Notes: generated by a model from the letters alone, not told the origin. DNA of 64,000 bases from Aquilaria yunnanensis (GCA_039654915.1 CM077600.1:72053992-72117991), one strand, 5' to 3'. Shown: positions 1-13,234, counted from the first letter of the stretch. Translations and numbers: made by a program.

Positions 1-572
1 TAAGATAAAATGGCAATGAAATGAAGATGTTTCTGCATTTATTCATCATTTTAACCTTGGTGGCATATATGTAAATTTTTGCAACTTTTGCCTACACTTG
101 GACATGTTATATCCAGCCATTTAGGGTGGAAAAATGATGTTTTGACCAAATTTAACCTTTTCAAAGCTCATTATAACTTCTATACAAAAAGGTGGACACC
201 TGGGTCCTTAGTTGGCATTATGCCATAAATGACAAACTTTGCCTCTTTGAGCACTTTGATCCCTAACAGTGTCCTTAATTCCATCCATGTCCTTTCTTGG
301 TAATACCATCCATGTCCTTTCCATAGCCATCTTTGGAAATTTGTGCAATTGAGTACCCAACCTTTGTAACCTTACAATTATTCAATAGGCTACTTGAAAA
401 ACAAGCAATGTATTAATGCTTTATTAAGAACCAAACTATCATTGTATGCGCCACTTAAGGGAGTGTGTATTAAATACTTTCCACTTCACAAATCATATAC
501 TATGGTGAAAAATTAAAACATATAAGTTTAGGTCATTATGGTGTAATTTTCCCATTTTGTGAAAGTGTAACA
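1..572 (-). mobile_element. LTR remnant, cut by the window edge
   Basis: This stretch matches, base for base over long runs, the right part of the insertion at 3366-5838. Shared landmarks in the same order are a Gly/Leu-free non-coding run with 'gcaattgagtac', a 'caagcaat' block, and a final 'cccattttgtgaaagtgtaaca' style end that closes with ACA at 570-572. Read on the minus strand it starts TGTTAC, a normal LTR start. The other end lies outside the window, so length and target duplication cannot be given. No coding capacity is seen. Confidence 0.5.
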
Positions 573-1529
573 TCACCTCAGCGTGTCAAAGGATTACTAG
601 GCAATATGACCATACTACTAAGTATAGAAGGCTTTTACCTTTCTATCCATAGTCTCCATAAGGGCTCAATCCTACTAATTCAAGAAACACATTCCATGTG
701 TAAGCAAACTACTTATTTACCTAATTTCAGAAATCAAGCTCATTTTCCCATCTAGAATCAATTGATTTTCTAGCTTCTTTGTACCTTGAATTGGCTTATT
801 ACCTTGTTTGTGATTAACAACAAAGTACAAGGAAGAACCATGAATTTTTACCTTTAAACACTAAAACAAAGGATGAGATCTAAAGGAAATCTCGGGTGCA
901 CACTTCCTAGCTTGACCGAGAAGTAACCAATCTTCCTTGCCAAATTTCATTGTAGGCCCTTCAATTTTTCCCATTTTTTCCCTCTAGAAAGCTCTTATTC
1001 TTCTCTCATTATCTCTAGTTCAAAAGGTAGCTCAAATGGTTAGGATTCACTTGAGCTTGACATGGCAAAAGGTTAAAAATGGTAGTGAGGCCCAAATTCC
1101 TTCCTCATCCCTCTATTTTCTGTATGTGCCACAAACGTCCTCATTGTTCACCCGTGATAGGATTGAATCACTCAAGCCCTCCTAAACCATTCTTCCATCA
1201 ATTTTCAATTAAGTACCTCTTAGCAAATTGACCTTCCTCCTTCTCGGTCAAGAGTAAATTTTCCATTCTTTGTCAATTGAGTCCCTCAAGAACTCAATTT
1301 GGCTTCCTCAAGTCCCTACCCCTAGTATTCCAACCTAATTTAGGTCCATATGTACCTTTTACTTCTTTGAGTTAGCTATAATATTACATCACAAAACAAC
1401 AGTAATTTTACATAACAAATAACACAAGTAATATTACATTACTTACTACTTACCATTATTAATAGTGAGCGGGTCACATTCTCTCTCTAAATCAATGTCA
1501 TAATCACTTTCTAAAAGTTATGCCATTTA
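573..1529. other. Non-coding stretch, no feature recognised
   Basis: AT-rich sequence with many stops in all frames. No protein family, RNA gene or clear terminal repeat was recognised. It probably consists of older repeat sequence next to the LTR remnant, but that is inference. Confidence 0.4.
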
Positions 1530-2370
1530 TAGGGGTGATTATTTGGTTTATTAGTTTAAACCAGATCAAATTAGTTGGTTTATTTAGTTTTTTATTTTGA
1601 ATAGTGAAAAACCAAAATAATAGAACTACCCCATAAAACCAAACGTAAACTAAACTGGATTATTTTGGTTCAATTTAATTTGAACTCAAATAAACACTAG
1701 ATAAGCTAAAAAAAGAAACGAACTTGTGCTTGATCTTTGTGGGAAATGGGCTATGTGGGAAACTCGCATCAAATCTTAGGACCAAATGATGGGTTACCTA
1801 GTTCAATTCCATCTTTGTTGGGAGGAGCTGTGTTACTATGATTTGTTAAAATGAAGGCTAGTTCAGTGTGAGGTTGTTTGGCTAAGGAAAAGGGATGACT
1901 GAGGAGGTATCTAATGGTTGAGGAGGCTGAGCTAAGTAATAGTTGAGATAGTGAGAATGAGAGATTAACTAAACTTTGAGTCCTTGACAGAGAGTCAAAG
2001 ATATGGGGAGGAGACTGACCAGACAAGAAAAATGTTAAGTGGTGAAGTTGCTATATTTGTGTTTGGTATGGTTAGACTTAGGAGTTATGGTGAAAGAGAG
2101 GGCGACTAGGCTCAGGAATGGCCCAACTTTATGGTGTGTGAGTGAAATAACTACAACCCAACAAAAAGCCTAAACATGAAAAAAGAGTAATTTAGGTATT
2201 TTGGTTACCAAATTAACTGAGGGCCTCAACCGAAACCAAATTGAAACAAAAATTATCTTTATTTTGTTTCCTTTAAAACCAAACTGAAATACCAATTAAA
2301 TCAAACCAAATTTTTAAAATTTATCAATTTTTCAGTTTTTGCAATTTGACACGAATAGTGATCACCCCTA
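1530..2370. mobile_element. Non-autonomous hAT element (about 840 bp)
   Basis: The ends are inverted: TAGGGGTGAT at the left and ATCACCCCTA at the right. Both subterminal regions are rich in 'aaccaaa/tttggtt' motifs in opposite orientation, as in plant hAT elements. The 8-bp flanks gccattta and gttatttc agree at five positions, and two of the three differences are C/T, so they may be a decayed target duplication. No transposase is present. Confidence 0.6.
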
Positions 2371-2923
2371 GTTATTTCACCTAAGACATTACCCTTCATT
2401 AAAAGTCATATCATTTCACAGACCAAAGTAGTTATGGTTTATAACTACCTCCCCAAGGGTCATATATGTTGCGATGGACATGTCCTTTTATCTAAAGGTC
2501 ATATCACTTCATAATATGAGTAGTTATTGGGTGGTTACTAGATAATTATCCTATGTGTCAAGGACATAATCACCATATGATATCTTCCAATTGGTTCCGA
2601 GATAATGTTGTATCACACACATGTGCCATATCATCCTAAGCACTTAACTACCTCTAGTGTGGTACCATCGAATGTGGTATGGCTATACTAACTAGTAGTG
2701 AAACAATTATGTGTTAGTAGATCTATGGAATTTAGTGATCACTCTTGCGAACTAAATTCCAACAATAATAACATCATTTAATTTCAATCGCTTTGTTGTT
2801 GGCATGTTGCTTGTTAATGACCATTACAAGCACTAGCTCAAGTTTTTTGTTACTATAGAGTGATGATAGTCCCCAACAAGCAAGTGAGGAACAAGCTAAG
2901 AACAACAAAACAAACTATCTATA
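2371..2923. other. Non-coding stretch before the Helitron-like end
   Basis: Contains short imperfect repeats of 'ggtcatat' and 'acatgtcc' type, which recall the tandem repeats in the solo LTR at 46312-47771. It may be decayed LTR sequence. No gene is seen. Confidence 0.3.
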
Positions 2924-3286
2924 TCTATATATATATACTAAAAGATAAGTAAAAGGCAAGATGGTGATAGGTGTCCATAAGGTTGGGAGCAAATGTCTAT
3001 TTTCATCCTCCAGTGTGTAGCTTTGTGGATTTTGGTTACTAACTTTTTAAATATTACAAGTATACATGCACTTGGAGACACATGCCCCCCATCCTGTGGG
3101 CTAAACCTAATGTAGGACTTGAGCATGGTTTTTTTGTTTTGCTTAGAATCCAACATGTCAATGTGGTGGTTACATCTTTTTAAAAAAAAACCTTTGGTCT
3201 TTGCTATTTTTTTCTCATGTTTAGCTTCTTGTGGCTTTTCTCTTTCATATAGTTTATAGGTAAATTATAATTGGACAATTGTTATG

Positions 3287-6200
3287 GGGTAAAATCTATA
3301 ATGGGTCACCTAACTTATTTTTTATCCTAATTGGGTACCTAACCTTAAGATTGTCCTAGTGAGCTCATTATCCACACCAGGGTAATCTAGTTATGGTACC
3401 AAAACTGTACATTTAAACTCCCAGGATTAGTTTGTCCTTAGGTCACCAAAACAACACCCATAGTTTACCACTCAAGTGACCCTCTTGAGCGCTATGGAAA
3501 TACATGCATATTGGTCTAACCATAACACATATATTCACATTTATGCACACTATGGTAGCTAAGAAGGAAAACACTAGCACAAGCCTTAGTTTTCGCTTCC
3601 ACACATTAAGCATTCTTACAAGGATAAAAAATTCCAGCCACTACACCCAAAATTCCTCCAAAAAACTGTATCATTCTAGCCATGTAACCCCCTATTTTAT
3701 TTGCTCCATTATAAAGTATAGACTTAGGGCAAACCAAGGAACTTTGTTTTACATCAACAGCCCATCTATGGACCAAGTTATGGATTTTTTAAGTTGGTTA
3801 CAAAATTTCTAACCAAATGAACAGTACTTAGCCAATTTTGCAACATCATAACTTTGGCTACAAGGCTCTAAATCAATAAATTTTAAATCCAACCTAAACC
3901 TTTTGATGTCCTCTAGGTGTGTTCAAAATTTCATACCAAAATTCATTCTACACAGGGAGATACAGTGTTTTGAGTGCAAAGTCAAAATTCTGGTCACTTT
4001 ATGACCATTTTGCCCATACAAAATTTTATAAGTGTGCAAACACTTCATTCACAAAGGGAAAGACCTCCAAGGCTACCTCATATATGTCCATTACACATGG
4101 GAAATACATTCTCTTACATCTAGCAACTTTATGTGGCCAACATAATTTACAAGTAAGCAACCTATCATTCACATTTAGGCAGCTTTGCACCACATCACAT
4201 ACATAGCCAAAACATTACTCAAATGTTCACATACTTATCTCATTTTACATACACTACATGTACATGCATACATGCACTACATAATGGTCTTAACTCAACT
4301 AAATACACACCCTAAGTTACAAGAGTGCCTGAGACACAATGGACTCCAGAAACAAGATGCTGGATAGCTGTTGCATAACACAGTAAGCACCATCACTAAA
4401 ATACCAAATGTGCTCCTAAAATCACCAAACTTTCCAGATCACAACTAGATACATGGAACTTAAAATGCCTAAAATTCTAGATCAAAACTCAGACAACCAA
4501 GGTCAATTTGAATGTGATCTTTCTGCTGGACCTGAAATGGCAGAATTGAAGGGAGTAAGTTTCATTGTGAAACTTAGTAAAGGAAACACTTTGGTTTCTT
4601 AAGGAAATGTGACCCTCATTAAAAAATGCATCCAAAGACACTAAAACACAAAATCACAATGCATATATACAAGATATAGCAACCAAATGCAGCATCATTC
4701 ACAACCAACAAACACATGAAATGCGGCAGCAACATAAAATATAGGTTAGTCCATAAAACATACAATAAACTTAACCAAATCACTATGGCAGCGCTCCTCA
4801 AGCTAATGTTTGGTCTTAGGAGGATGTTAACACTAGTTAGTACTAACCTTTGACTCTAGAAACCCTTCAATTCGCTATCATCACTGTGCACTTCACACTA
4901 GGTCACAAAATCTTCAATAAGTGTACTCCCCTCACTAAGCTTGGTTCATCAAGCTCATAGCTCTCTTCCAAGCTTAGCCCTAGCTCCATGGATGCTTGAA
5001 AATACAACAAACAATTCATGAGAGCAAGATAATCCTTACCTCGATGGATATGCTAAAATTGGAGCTTGATCCTATGTGCACTCAAGTCTTAGCACCATAT
5101 AGCTTACAATTGTGCTTCCTTGACTTCAATTGCGAGTAGTTTTGAGTTTGAAGGCATGGTGGCTATGAAGAAAGTGTGGAGGAGGGTGGGCTACGTCCCT
5201 TGGCTGGTATGGCCGAATCTGAGGGAAGAACATGTGGTCTTGACTACTTAAATAGTCAAAAGTACACTAAACATAAGTAGTCTTAACCTTGTCTTATGTC
5301 ATTTTCCTTGCTACAAGACTATGGTTTCTTAGTCTTAATCTCTTGGCCTACATTTGACCAACCTTATCTTACTTTAGCAACCCCTCCTTAGGTGGGATAA
5401 CCCCACAATTTCACCATTTGACTTAAGTCAAAGACATACAAATCTTAAGACCTACATTAGAACACTTAGGTCCTTTATGCCTTTTTTTGTTTTCTTTTTC
5501 CTTAGTTGTCTTCCAAAAGCAATTTGGTCCTCCAATAGCACTTTCATACCATTCATATCCTTCTCAAAACTCTCCAAATCTTTTTTTGTGAAATTTTTGC
5601 AATTGAATACCTGAATTTCCAAAATCTTACAAAAAAGTCCATAGGTTGCTTAACAAACAAGCAATCCTTAAGGATTTTCTTGGGGGCCAAGTTACCAACT
5701 TGGAACACTTTTAAGGAGGTGTTGATCATACCTTTCACCCCCACACTTCAATCACTACGGTAAGAATTACACCGTATAATGGTTTTTTAGCCATTATGAC
5801 ACATTTGTAATTCTCCCATTTTTTGTAAGGTGGTAACAGAGCTACCTTTCTTCTTATTGTGTGACTTATATAGGTACTTTCAGTTAATTTAATTGTTAAA
5901 TCGGATAGAAAATAATGATATGACATTAAATAACACTAAAATAAATTTAAAATGATAACTTTAGTACTCAAACTGTTTCAATCACTAATTCTAACCCCTA
6001 AATTTCTACCCAAATCAATTCCATCCCAAAACACTAATCTTTCATCTCTATTACCAACCCAACCCTCAAGCCGCCAACCCAACCCTCCAGTCGCTGGCTG
6101 CCCTCCAGCTTCTAGCCTAACCACCAACCCTGTTGTCAACCACCCTCCAGCCCAAAGACCAGCAAACCACAACCTACAAAACAACCTGAATCCCCAGCCA

Positions 6201-6976
6201 CCAACCATCAGCCCAGCTGTCAACCACCCCCCCAGCCACTAGCCCAACTGCCCATTGCCCTCAAGGCATCAACCTCGATGTCGGCATTGATCATGTAGAT
6301 CACCACAATCGATACCCCTTCTTCTCGCAAGCATCTTTGGCGGCAAATAGGCAGCAAGTTGTGACTATCATGTGGAAAACACAAGCGAGTTGCAACAAAT
6401 CGGCAGCCAAGACTCTACTATGTCTACTTCATTCTTGTGTGGAAATGAATGCCTCAATGATAGGATTAATGAAAGGGTTAATGATACGTCTGCTTTATTC
6501 TTGTTCTTGGAATCTTGGTATGGCAATTAATGGAGCTTAGGAACTTATGATCTTTTTCTGTTTATGTTAATGTTAAATGGGTTCATGGAGTTGGACGATG
6601 AGTTGAAGGGAAGAGATTTGAGAGGAGTTAAGAATTAGAGTTAATTGTTTTATAATTTAGGTTGGTTCTTGATGTTTGTATGGCTAGAAGAAGAAATTTA
6701 AAAGTATGGGTTTAGTATTGATATTCAAGAAGTTTGGAAGGCTTAAAATCATTGATCGCAAAAGTTTAAGGACTAAAATTGTTATTTTATATTTATTTTA
6801 ATGTTAATTAATGTCACGTCATCATTTTTCATCCAATTTAATAGTGAAATTGACGGAAAGTATCTGGATAGGTCATGCAATAAGAAAAAAGGTAGCTCAC
6901 TTGGACAATCTTAAAGCCAAGTACCCAATTAAGACAAAAAAGAAATAAGTTAGGTGACCCATCGTAAATTTTACCC
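3287..6976. mobile_element. Mutator-like element with long inverted ends
   Basis: Identical 10-bp flanks AATTGTTATG occur at 3277-3286 and 6977-6986, the size range of Mutator target duplications. The ends start GGGTAAAAT and match each other in inverted orientation over roughly 220 bp: 3287-3365 plus 5844-5985 on the left, and about 6739-6976 on the right. The left arm is split by the insertion at 3366-5838. Without it the element is about 1.2 kb and has no transposase. The interior (about 5990-6720) differs in composition, with a C-rich, proline-coding-like stretch, and could be captured sequence. Confidence 0.8.
3366..5838 (-). mobile_element. LTR-type insertion in the Mutator-like element (likely solo LTR)
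   Basis: The 5-bp sequence GAGCT flanks the insert on both sides (3361-3365 and 5839-5843). The intact right arm of the host element shows the uninterrupted sequence with one GAGCT, so the insert borders are firm. On the minus strand it begins TGTTAC like an LTR, and its last 600 bp match the remnant at 1-572. Its other end reads ...ATAATG rather than ...CA, which is atypical. There is no pol or gag coding, so a solo LTR is the simplest reading. Confidence 0.65.
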
Positions 6977-8969
6977 AATTGTTATGTGTCTTTACAAGCT
7001 TTCTTCTATTTTTGCATGACAGAAAAGAAAGTATGGGGGTAAACCTAAAACAAACTCTTCACTTTTGATTTAAGCACACTACCAGTCCTCATTATTTTTA
7101 TTTTTATTTTTTTTCTCTGAAAGCGTTAGACTCCCAATCATTTCCATCTTGCAATTGGATGATCCGTTATAGTAAAACGTCCAGGCTACTGACAATTTCT
7201 CTCACTCTCACACGCATTCATTGCCACATGTGACTTTCATTGCCAACTTACTGGCTGCCTGCCATCTGTTCAAACCAGGGGAGATTATTACAGAACGAGG
7301 ATGATGTCGTGTGTAAACTGTGACCGAAACTGGGGGATTTAGTGTTAGAATGATGCAAACCAATTGGATGTTCAGTTGTTTTTTATGCCTGTGGGCTTCC
7401 TCCACCACTCCAGTCCTTGCTGCTCACGGGTCGTTGGCCTCGTTTCATTTGTGCTGTTTTCACCTTTGTATGTGGCGATCGAAACAGGTGACGGACTAAC
7501 AGAAATGATGGAGTAACAAAGTGGCGGCAGCGGCGATGGTGATTTGATCCTCATCCACCCTTCCCGGTTGTGGGGTATGGCATGTTGTGAAATATTCCAA
7601 AAGGCAAATCCCACATGGCTTGGACAATGAGAGTTCTAAGACTTTATAAGTTAACATACCCAAGTGGGCTAGATAAGAAAGAAAATGGTAATGGGCTCGC
7701 GCGCACAAGATGGGCCAAAACAGTGGAAAGAGTCCAATTCCCCCCCCCCCCCCCCTGCGCGCAAAGTATCACGAGGCCCGGTCCAAGTCAGTTTTTATAT
7801 TTTCTGAATTTACTTTTTTATCCTTACACGGGAAATTTGTTTTTTGTGTTTGGATATCAAAACGGATAATAAATTCTGTAACTCCCAAACTTATTGCACA
7901 TTATTACCCCAGCGTTTTAATTCTGACACATTATTACCTATAAATACCCATTTTCACTCCTCCTCTAGAGATAACGCTTTCGAGCTCTCTCTTCTCTCCC
8001 CCTCCTGCTCTGACCCTTGCTGGCTCTTGAGTTTCTGCTGATTCCTAGAGTATCCCGGGTGTGAGTGCACACTTCCCGGAAGACCCGTTGTATCCTGGGG
8101 GATTTTCGTAGACCTATTCTCCTGCACACTTTGGAGAGTCGCGAAATATAATCCTTGAGGACAGTGAATACACGCCTCGGGTTAAGGTGGTTCGTGATTG
8201 TTACAAATTGCTGTTTACAACATGGCAAACGTCGCTTAGTTAGGTTAGGCGGTGGCATCGCATTGGAAACGGCACGCCGGCGATCGTCATTTTATGCCCT
8301 TGAAAGCTTTCACTGTTGCCTCCCTTTTCGGCAGCACAACGGCCTCCACTGCCGTTGCGTTGCTTAAAGCCTCCGGCACCCACAACGTGTGTTGATCTGT
8401 TTTTCCTTTACCCATATTTTAAAGGAATCATTTTTTTTACATTACAGATCTTGAACAGTTGGATGGCTATGAATGGGTGCAAGATTTGATGGAAGTGGTT
8501 GCGACAATTAGAACAGGTTTAGGGCTTTGTCGAAGGACAACAGACGAATAAACCTGTTTCTTCAAGTTTCTGTATTTTATTTCATGCTCAGAGTAAAATT
8601 CTCCAATTTTATTAGTTGTGTTTTCACAATTTTGATGAATTATAGATTAAAAGGATCCTCCCAATTCTACAATTTGTTTCCTCTGTTCTTTTCTGAAATC
8701 TTTGCCGGTGGAAGACCACTATTCGTGGAAGGAAAAGATTATGGGTTCCAACTTCCCAGAAGGAAAATATTTTCCTGAAAAGTGGAGGAAATTTCTTTTT
8801 GATGGATTAACGAATTGCAGGATTCGACAAAAAAAATTAATTATTTTGCATTCGGTTAATTTCATTGTCTGTAGTTTTGTACAAGGTGGTAAGTAGTCTG
8901 TGTGAACAAAGCTGTGAGGCCTCAGTGTTGTTTTAGCATTTCTTTTGTACATTTCTCTTCAATTGCACA
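6977..8969. other. Unassigned GC-variable segment inside the Helitron-like element
   Basis: No protein family was recognised. The segment differs from its surroundings: it holds a run of 16 C at 7740-7755, a TATA box at 7939-7946, and a GC-richer leader-like stretch (7960-8400). A possible intron follows, with an acceptor ('acattacag') near 8449. Short ORFs across it have no recognised match. It may be a captured gene fragment or the leader of a degenerate LTR element. Confidence 0.35.
7939..7946 (+). promoter_or_regulatory. Candidate TATA box
   Basis: TATAAATA followed by a CT-rich start-site-like stretch about 30-60 bases downstream. This is a typical plant core promoter layout. The transcript it would drive is not identified. 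Confidence 0.35.
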
Positions 8970-9799
8970 TAGGAATGGAAATTGGGTGGGTCAGGTCAAG
9001 TTTAAGTCAAGTCATTCAGATTTAAGTTTAATCGGGTTAGCATGTATTTGAGTTTAGGTTGGGTTCAAATCGGATTATTTTGATTCAACTTGGTTTCGGT
9101 TTGAGCAAATTTTGGGTATGGGTTAGGTCAGGTTAGGTTTATTTCGGTTCAGATTTAATCAGGTCGAATTATCAGGCCTTAGATCAGATTCAACTTGATT
9201 ATTGAGTTTAGTTAGTTTACTAATGCACAAGCTGAAATGACTGAATCAATTCAATTTTTTTTGTTTAATTTTGATTAAAATTTAATTTAACTAGACATAA
9301 AAAAATAATATAAAATTTATAAAGATATATTAATATATAATTTCTTTAATAAAATATTTCATCTGTGCCAAATTTTTTGTAACATTCACTATTCAACAAT
9401 TAATCTATGATATTTTATTTTCAATATTTTAGCATAAAAATGAAAATTTATTATATTAAATAATAAATAAAAACCTATAGTTTCTAAATATATACTTTTT
9501 ATATTTTTTTCTGACAAATAATCTCTCTCCATCCCATTTTCTTTGCTCCATTTAACTTTTCTGACTAATTTGACTTGAATTTATTTATATTATTGTTTAT
9601 TAACAAACTAAAAAAATATATTTAAAAACTATAAGTCATGATTTATCATTCATGTATACAATTTTTTATCTATATATTAAAATTTTGAAAATAAAAAATT
9701 ATAGATAAATTGCTAAAATATGAATGGTGCAAATAATTTAAGACAAAGAGAGTAATATGACTAAATTCAATCCACACTACAAGAAAACAGAGCATTTAA

Positions 9800-10250
9800 G
9801 TCGGGAAAAAACGTAGGAAAACCGTAGAAAATAGGTATTTCCTACAATTAAAATCGTCGGTTAAAACTGTAGGAAAAAGTAGTGTCGGAAATAAAAACCG
9901 TCGGATTACCGTAAAACACTCCTACGCTTTTGTGATGGTCGTAGACCCCATTTTATCCAACGGTTTTGAGATGCATTAACTCCTACAGTTTTCTGACATA
10001 ACTATTTCCTACGGTTTTGTGACGTCAATGTCCTACGATTTTGTGACCCCAATGTCCTACGGTTTTGTGACCCCAATGTCCTACGTTTTTGTGACTCCTT
10101 TGTCCTACAGTTTTCTGACACCTTTGTCCTACGTTTTTATGACCCCAGTGTCCTACGTTTTTGTGACCCCTCATGTCCTATAGTTTTGTGACTGTACTAT
10201 CTCATACGGTTTTCTGTTATGAATATTATTCCTACGATTTTATGACAATT
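9800..10250. repeat. CACTA subterminal repeat array, left end
   Basis: About a dozen and a half copies of the core 'tcctacggttttgtga' and variants, in both orientations near the tip and then head to tail at roughly 30-base spacing (10010-10220). In En/Spm elements such arrays bind the TnpA-type protein; that role is inferred from the family. Confidence 0.85.
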
Positions 10251-10297
10251 TAAAGATTTTATTAAATTAATTTATACACAAATTAAAAACATATTAT

Positions 10298-10333
10298 ATT
10301 GCATTATATAATAATAATAATAATAAAACACAA

Positions 10334-10372
<39 letters not shown>
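10298..10372. repeat. (TAA)n / (TTA)n microsatellite pair
   Basis: A (taa)n run is followed within 20 bases by a longer (tta)n run on the same strand. The two are complementary and could fold into a hairpin. It lies between the left subterminal array and the 3' end of the second gene. Confidence 0.8.
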
Positions 10373-10374
<2 letters not shown>

Positions 10375-10471
10375 ACAATGGATCAAAGTAGTCAATAAAT
10401 TTACTATACATAAAAGTAATCAAATTTTACAGGACAAAGTAATTACAAAGAACTAAAGGTCTAAAATAAAA

Positions 10472-12485
10472 TCAATGGGATGTAGTGCCGGGCTGATCAT
10501 CGTCATCTCGCCGGCTACGATCGTCGTCATGATGCTGAGTGGAGGATCCAGTCCGTAGGTCGTCTGAGAGCGCCAATGCAGGTATAATCCCCTGCTGGAT
10601 CAACCTGTTAAGCATGGCGCTCATTGCAGTCTCAGTCTCTCGCTGAACCTGAGTGCGAACATCGACCTGTAACCGCATAAAATCACTCTGTAGCTGAGTG
10701 TTCTCAGCCGAATCAGCACGTGGAGCCTAAAAAATTTTGTGAGTAGCAATTAGCAATGTAAAAGTGATAAAAATAATTAATAAAGTTAAATACGAATGAA
10801 AAATACCCGATTTGGTCCAAAGGTCTGGGGATCAGCAAGTCGACGCGGAACACCCAGTAGTCGGCCTTTTTTTGGTGGGCCTCGTACCTCGCTCCATACG
10901 ACTGCATTGAACTGCGGGCGGTCATCCGAATTCTGGTATTTTTCTTGAATCCGCTGGGCATATCCATCCTACAAGAAAAAGAAAGAGTTAGTAAGACAAA
11001 TATTATACTTTTAAAACATTGTTTATTGTGGTAAATGAACATTTATTACCTACAGCTGCTATGAAATCAGATCGATGGGCTGCCCGGTCTTCTTCCGCCT
11101 ATGAGTATGAGACCACCACTCATCAAATGATGGCTCAACTCCCATCATTTGCTTTTGTCTGCACAATTTTGTATATCATTAAAATTTTAAGTAATTAATA
11201 AATCATAAAAAAATTAGGAACATATGGAAGGTCCAAGTTGGTACCATACGATCCCAGTGCATCTCGCCTGGGATTGAGCCCATCGTGTGCTTCGGAACAA
11301 GGCCTGAGCTATCCGCTATGTGCTTGGCATGAGAACCAACCTCCGATAGCTTCTTCCATCGCTCCTACTCCCACTGGTCACAAAACTAATTCCATACCTG
11401 CTGACTGTAGCAGGGTGGAACATGTGGCCGCAGTAAATTGTAGTCAGGGCTGTCGAAGAAGTCAGGGATCTTCTGAATCGCGACGGACCTCCAATGATAG
11501 ACGCAGTTTCGCACGGACCGCGAACAGTAGTCGAAGACAATTCGGAAGATGGCGCCGAAGTCTCTAGGGTCCCATCTATAGTAGTTCTGCAATTTGACAA
11601 AGAAGAAACAAAATTATGAATTAGTCCATATACAAAGTCTTGTTTAAAAATGTATTACAACCAATTACCTCTAACGTGGTTACGTGCTCCTCTCATGCAG
11701 CTCGAGATACATGTGACCAAACTATAGAACTTTTGTCCCACAACCTCACATGAATAGAGGCTACGGTGGAACGAACGGAGTCATCAGTGAGTAAGCTGTA
11801 ACAAATGATGATTATAGTAAGATATATATATAAACTGATGTAACTAAGAACAACGTATAATTATATCAAAATTAACTTTGTAAGAGTCAATAATACTTAC
11901 TCTCGAGGGATGATGAGCGGACGGTCCTGCGGAGGTGGAGGTGGTGGTAAGTCAACTACCCGTGGGCCTCGCCCTCTAGGTAATGGGGCCCCACCAGTTG
12001 GCTGCGCGTCAAGTGCGACCGCTAGGCAACTAGTGGCTGGGCCCTGCTGAGGCGGCTGCCGCTGATGCTAACTCGGCTGTAGGCCAGGTAGATGATGAGT
12101 GGATATACCGAGCTCATCTGGATCAAGGAATGAATTAGGATCGACATCCCATGTAGGCTGCCCGATCCCTGTATGCTGGTACTGATATGACCCGGATATT
12201 CCGCTCATATCCGGGTAATACGCATCAGTCTGCGTGTCTCGAAACTGCTGAAATGCGGAGCTCGATGCGCCAAACGTTTAGGGCACATAAGGTTGTGGCA
12301 CCGGAGTATATGGCAGCTGGGTCTGTGGCATCGGTGTCTGAGCCTGGGTATCTGGGACTTGGGTCTGAGTCTCAATCTGTGACACCGGTGTAGGTGTCAC
12401 AGCAGGCTGTCGTCGACCCCGACGATCATGTACGTCCTTGGCCGGGCCTTTGCCCAAGCCAGACTGTCTGGGGCGAACCATCCTA
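10472..12485 (-). pseudogene. CACTA second protein (Transposase_24-like, TnpA-type), broken
   Basis: Read on the minus strand, the first exon starts at 12485 with MVRPRQSGLGKG and is followed by a Pro/Gln/Thr-rich stretch. Downstream pieces in other frames read YYRWDPRDFGAIFR (near 11560) and EVRGPPKKGRLLGVPRRLAD (near 10880). The latter matches the 'GPKKGR..G' core of the plant Transposase_24 family. The last piece (10678-10472) looks like a coiled-coil tail (RTQVQRETETAMSAMLNRLI) ending in an Asp-rich segment. Stops and frame changes separate the pieces, some of which may be introns. In the family this protein is thought to bind the subterminal repeats. Family call is fairly sure; exon structure is not. 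Confidence 0.7.
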
Positions 12486-13234
12486 AAATTAAAGTTTAAC
12501 ATGTTTATTACATATATATGTAATACTAAATTACTATTACGTCATAGTCTTTTATTTATAAATGACCATTACTACACTAACATTTACATATTAAATTTAA
12601 TTATTTTAGTAAACTCATTAATTTTGAAATTGCCATCATTTCAATACCAGTTGTGCAGTAACAATTTTTAAAATTGCCAATTATTCGATATATACTTATT
12701 TATAAAATTAAATTATTAAACTACCATTAGCTGATTATACTTACATTACTGAAGTAACATTATTGTTGTAACTTGCGCTGCTTACACTAACATTATTGAA
12801 TTGATAACAATATTACTCTAACATTATTGAAGTGATAACAATATTACTCAAACATTATTGAACTAACAGTTTTTTATATTAACCACATATATAGTAACAT
12901 GCTGTTGTACAAATAGAACTAACCATTATTACATAAAAAAAAATTTATAACTAACCACATACATATTACTAACACCATATATAAAATTACCTAAAACATA
13001 TAATATAAAAACTAGCTTCTTAAAATTTAACATTCAATACATGCATTATATATATACATAAACAACAACTATATATATATGAAAAAGTACTTAAAAATTA
13101 AAAATACCTAGTTTAAATAACTCTGGAGGGGATTTTGGGAGTGGGTTTGGAAGAGGGCGCCGCAGAATAGAAGAAATAGAGTGGTGAAAACTAAAGAACT
13201 CCCACGAATTTAAAGGGAAGGTCTGGCGATTCAG

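Noticed and set aside
5952..6242. Proline-rich 96-residue open frame
   Set aside because: Low-complexity, overlapped by an equally long frame on the other strand, and inside a non-autonomous Mutator-like element. Not called as a gene.
11238..11600. Open frames of about 100 residues on both strands
   Set aside because: They overlap the broken minus-strand CACTA gene. Only the minus-strand piece reading YYRWDPRDFGAIFR fits its family; the others are shadows.
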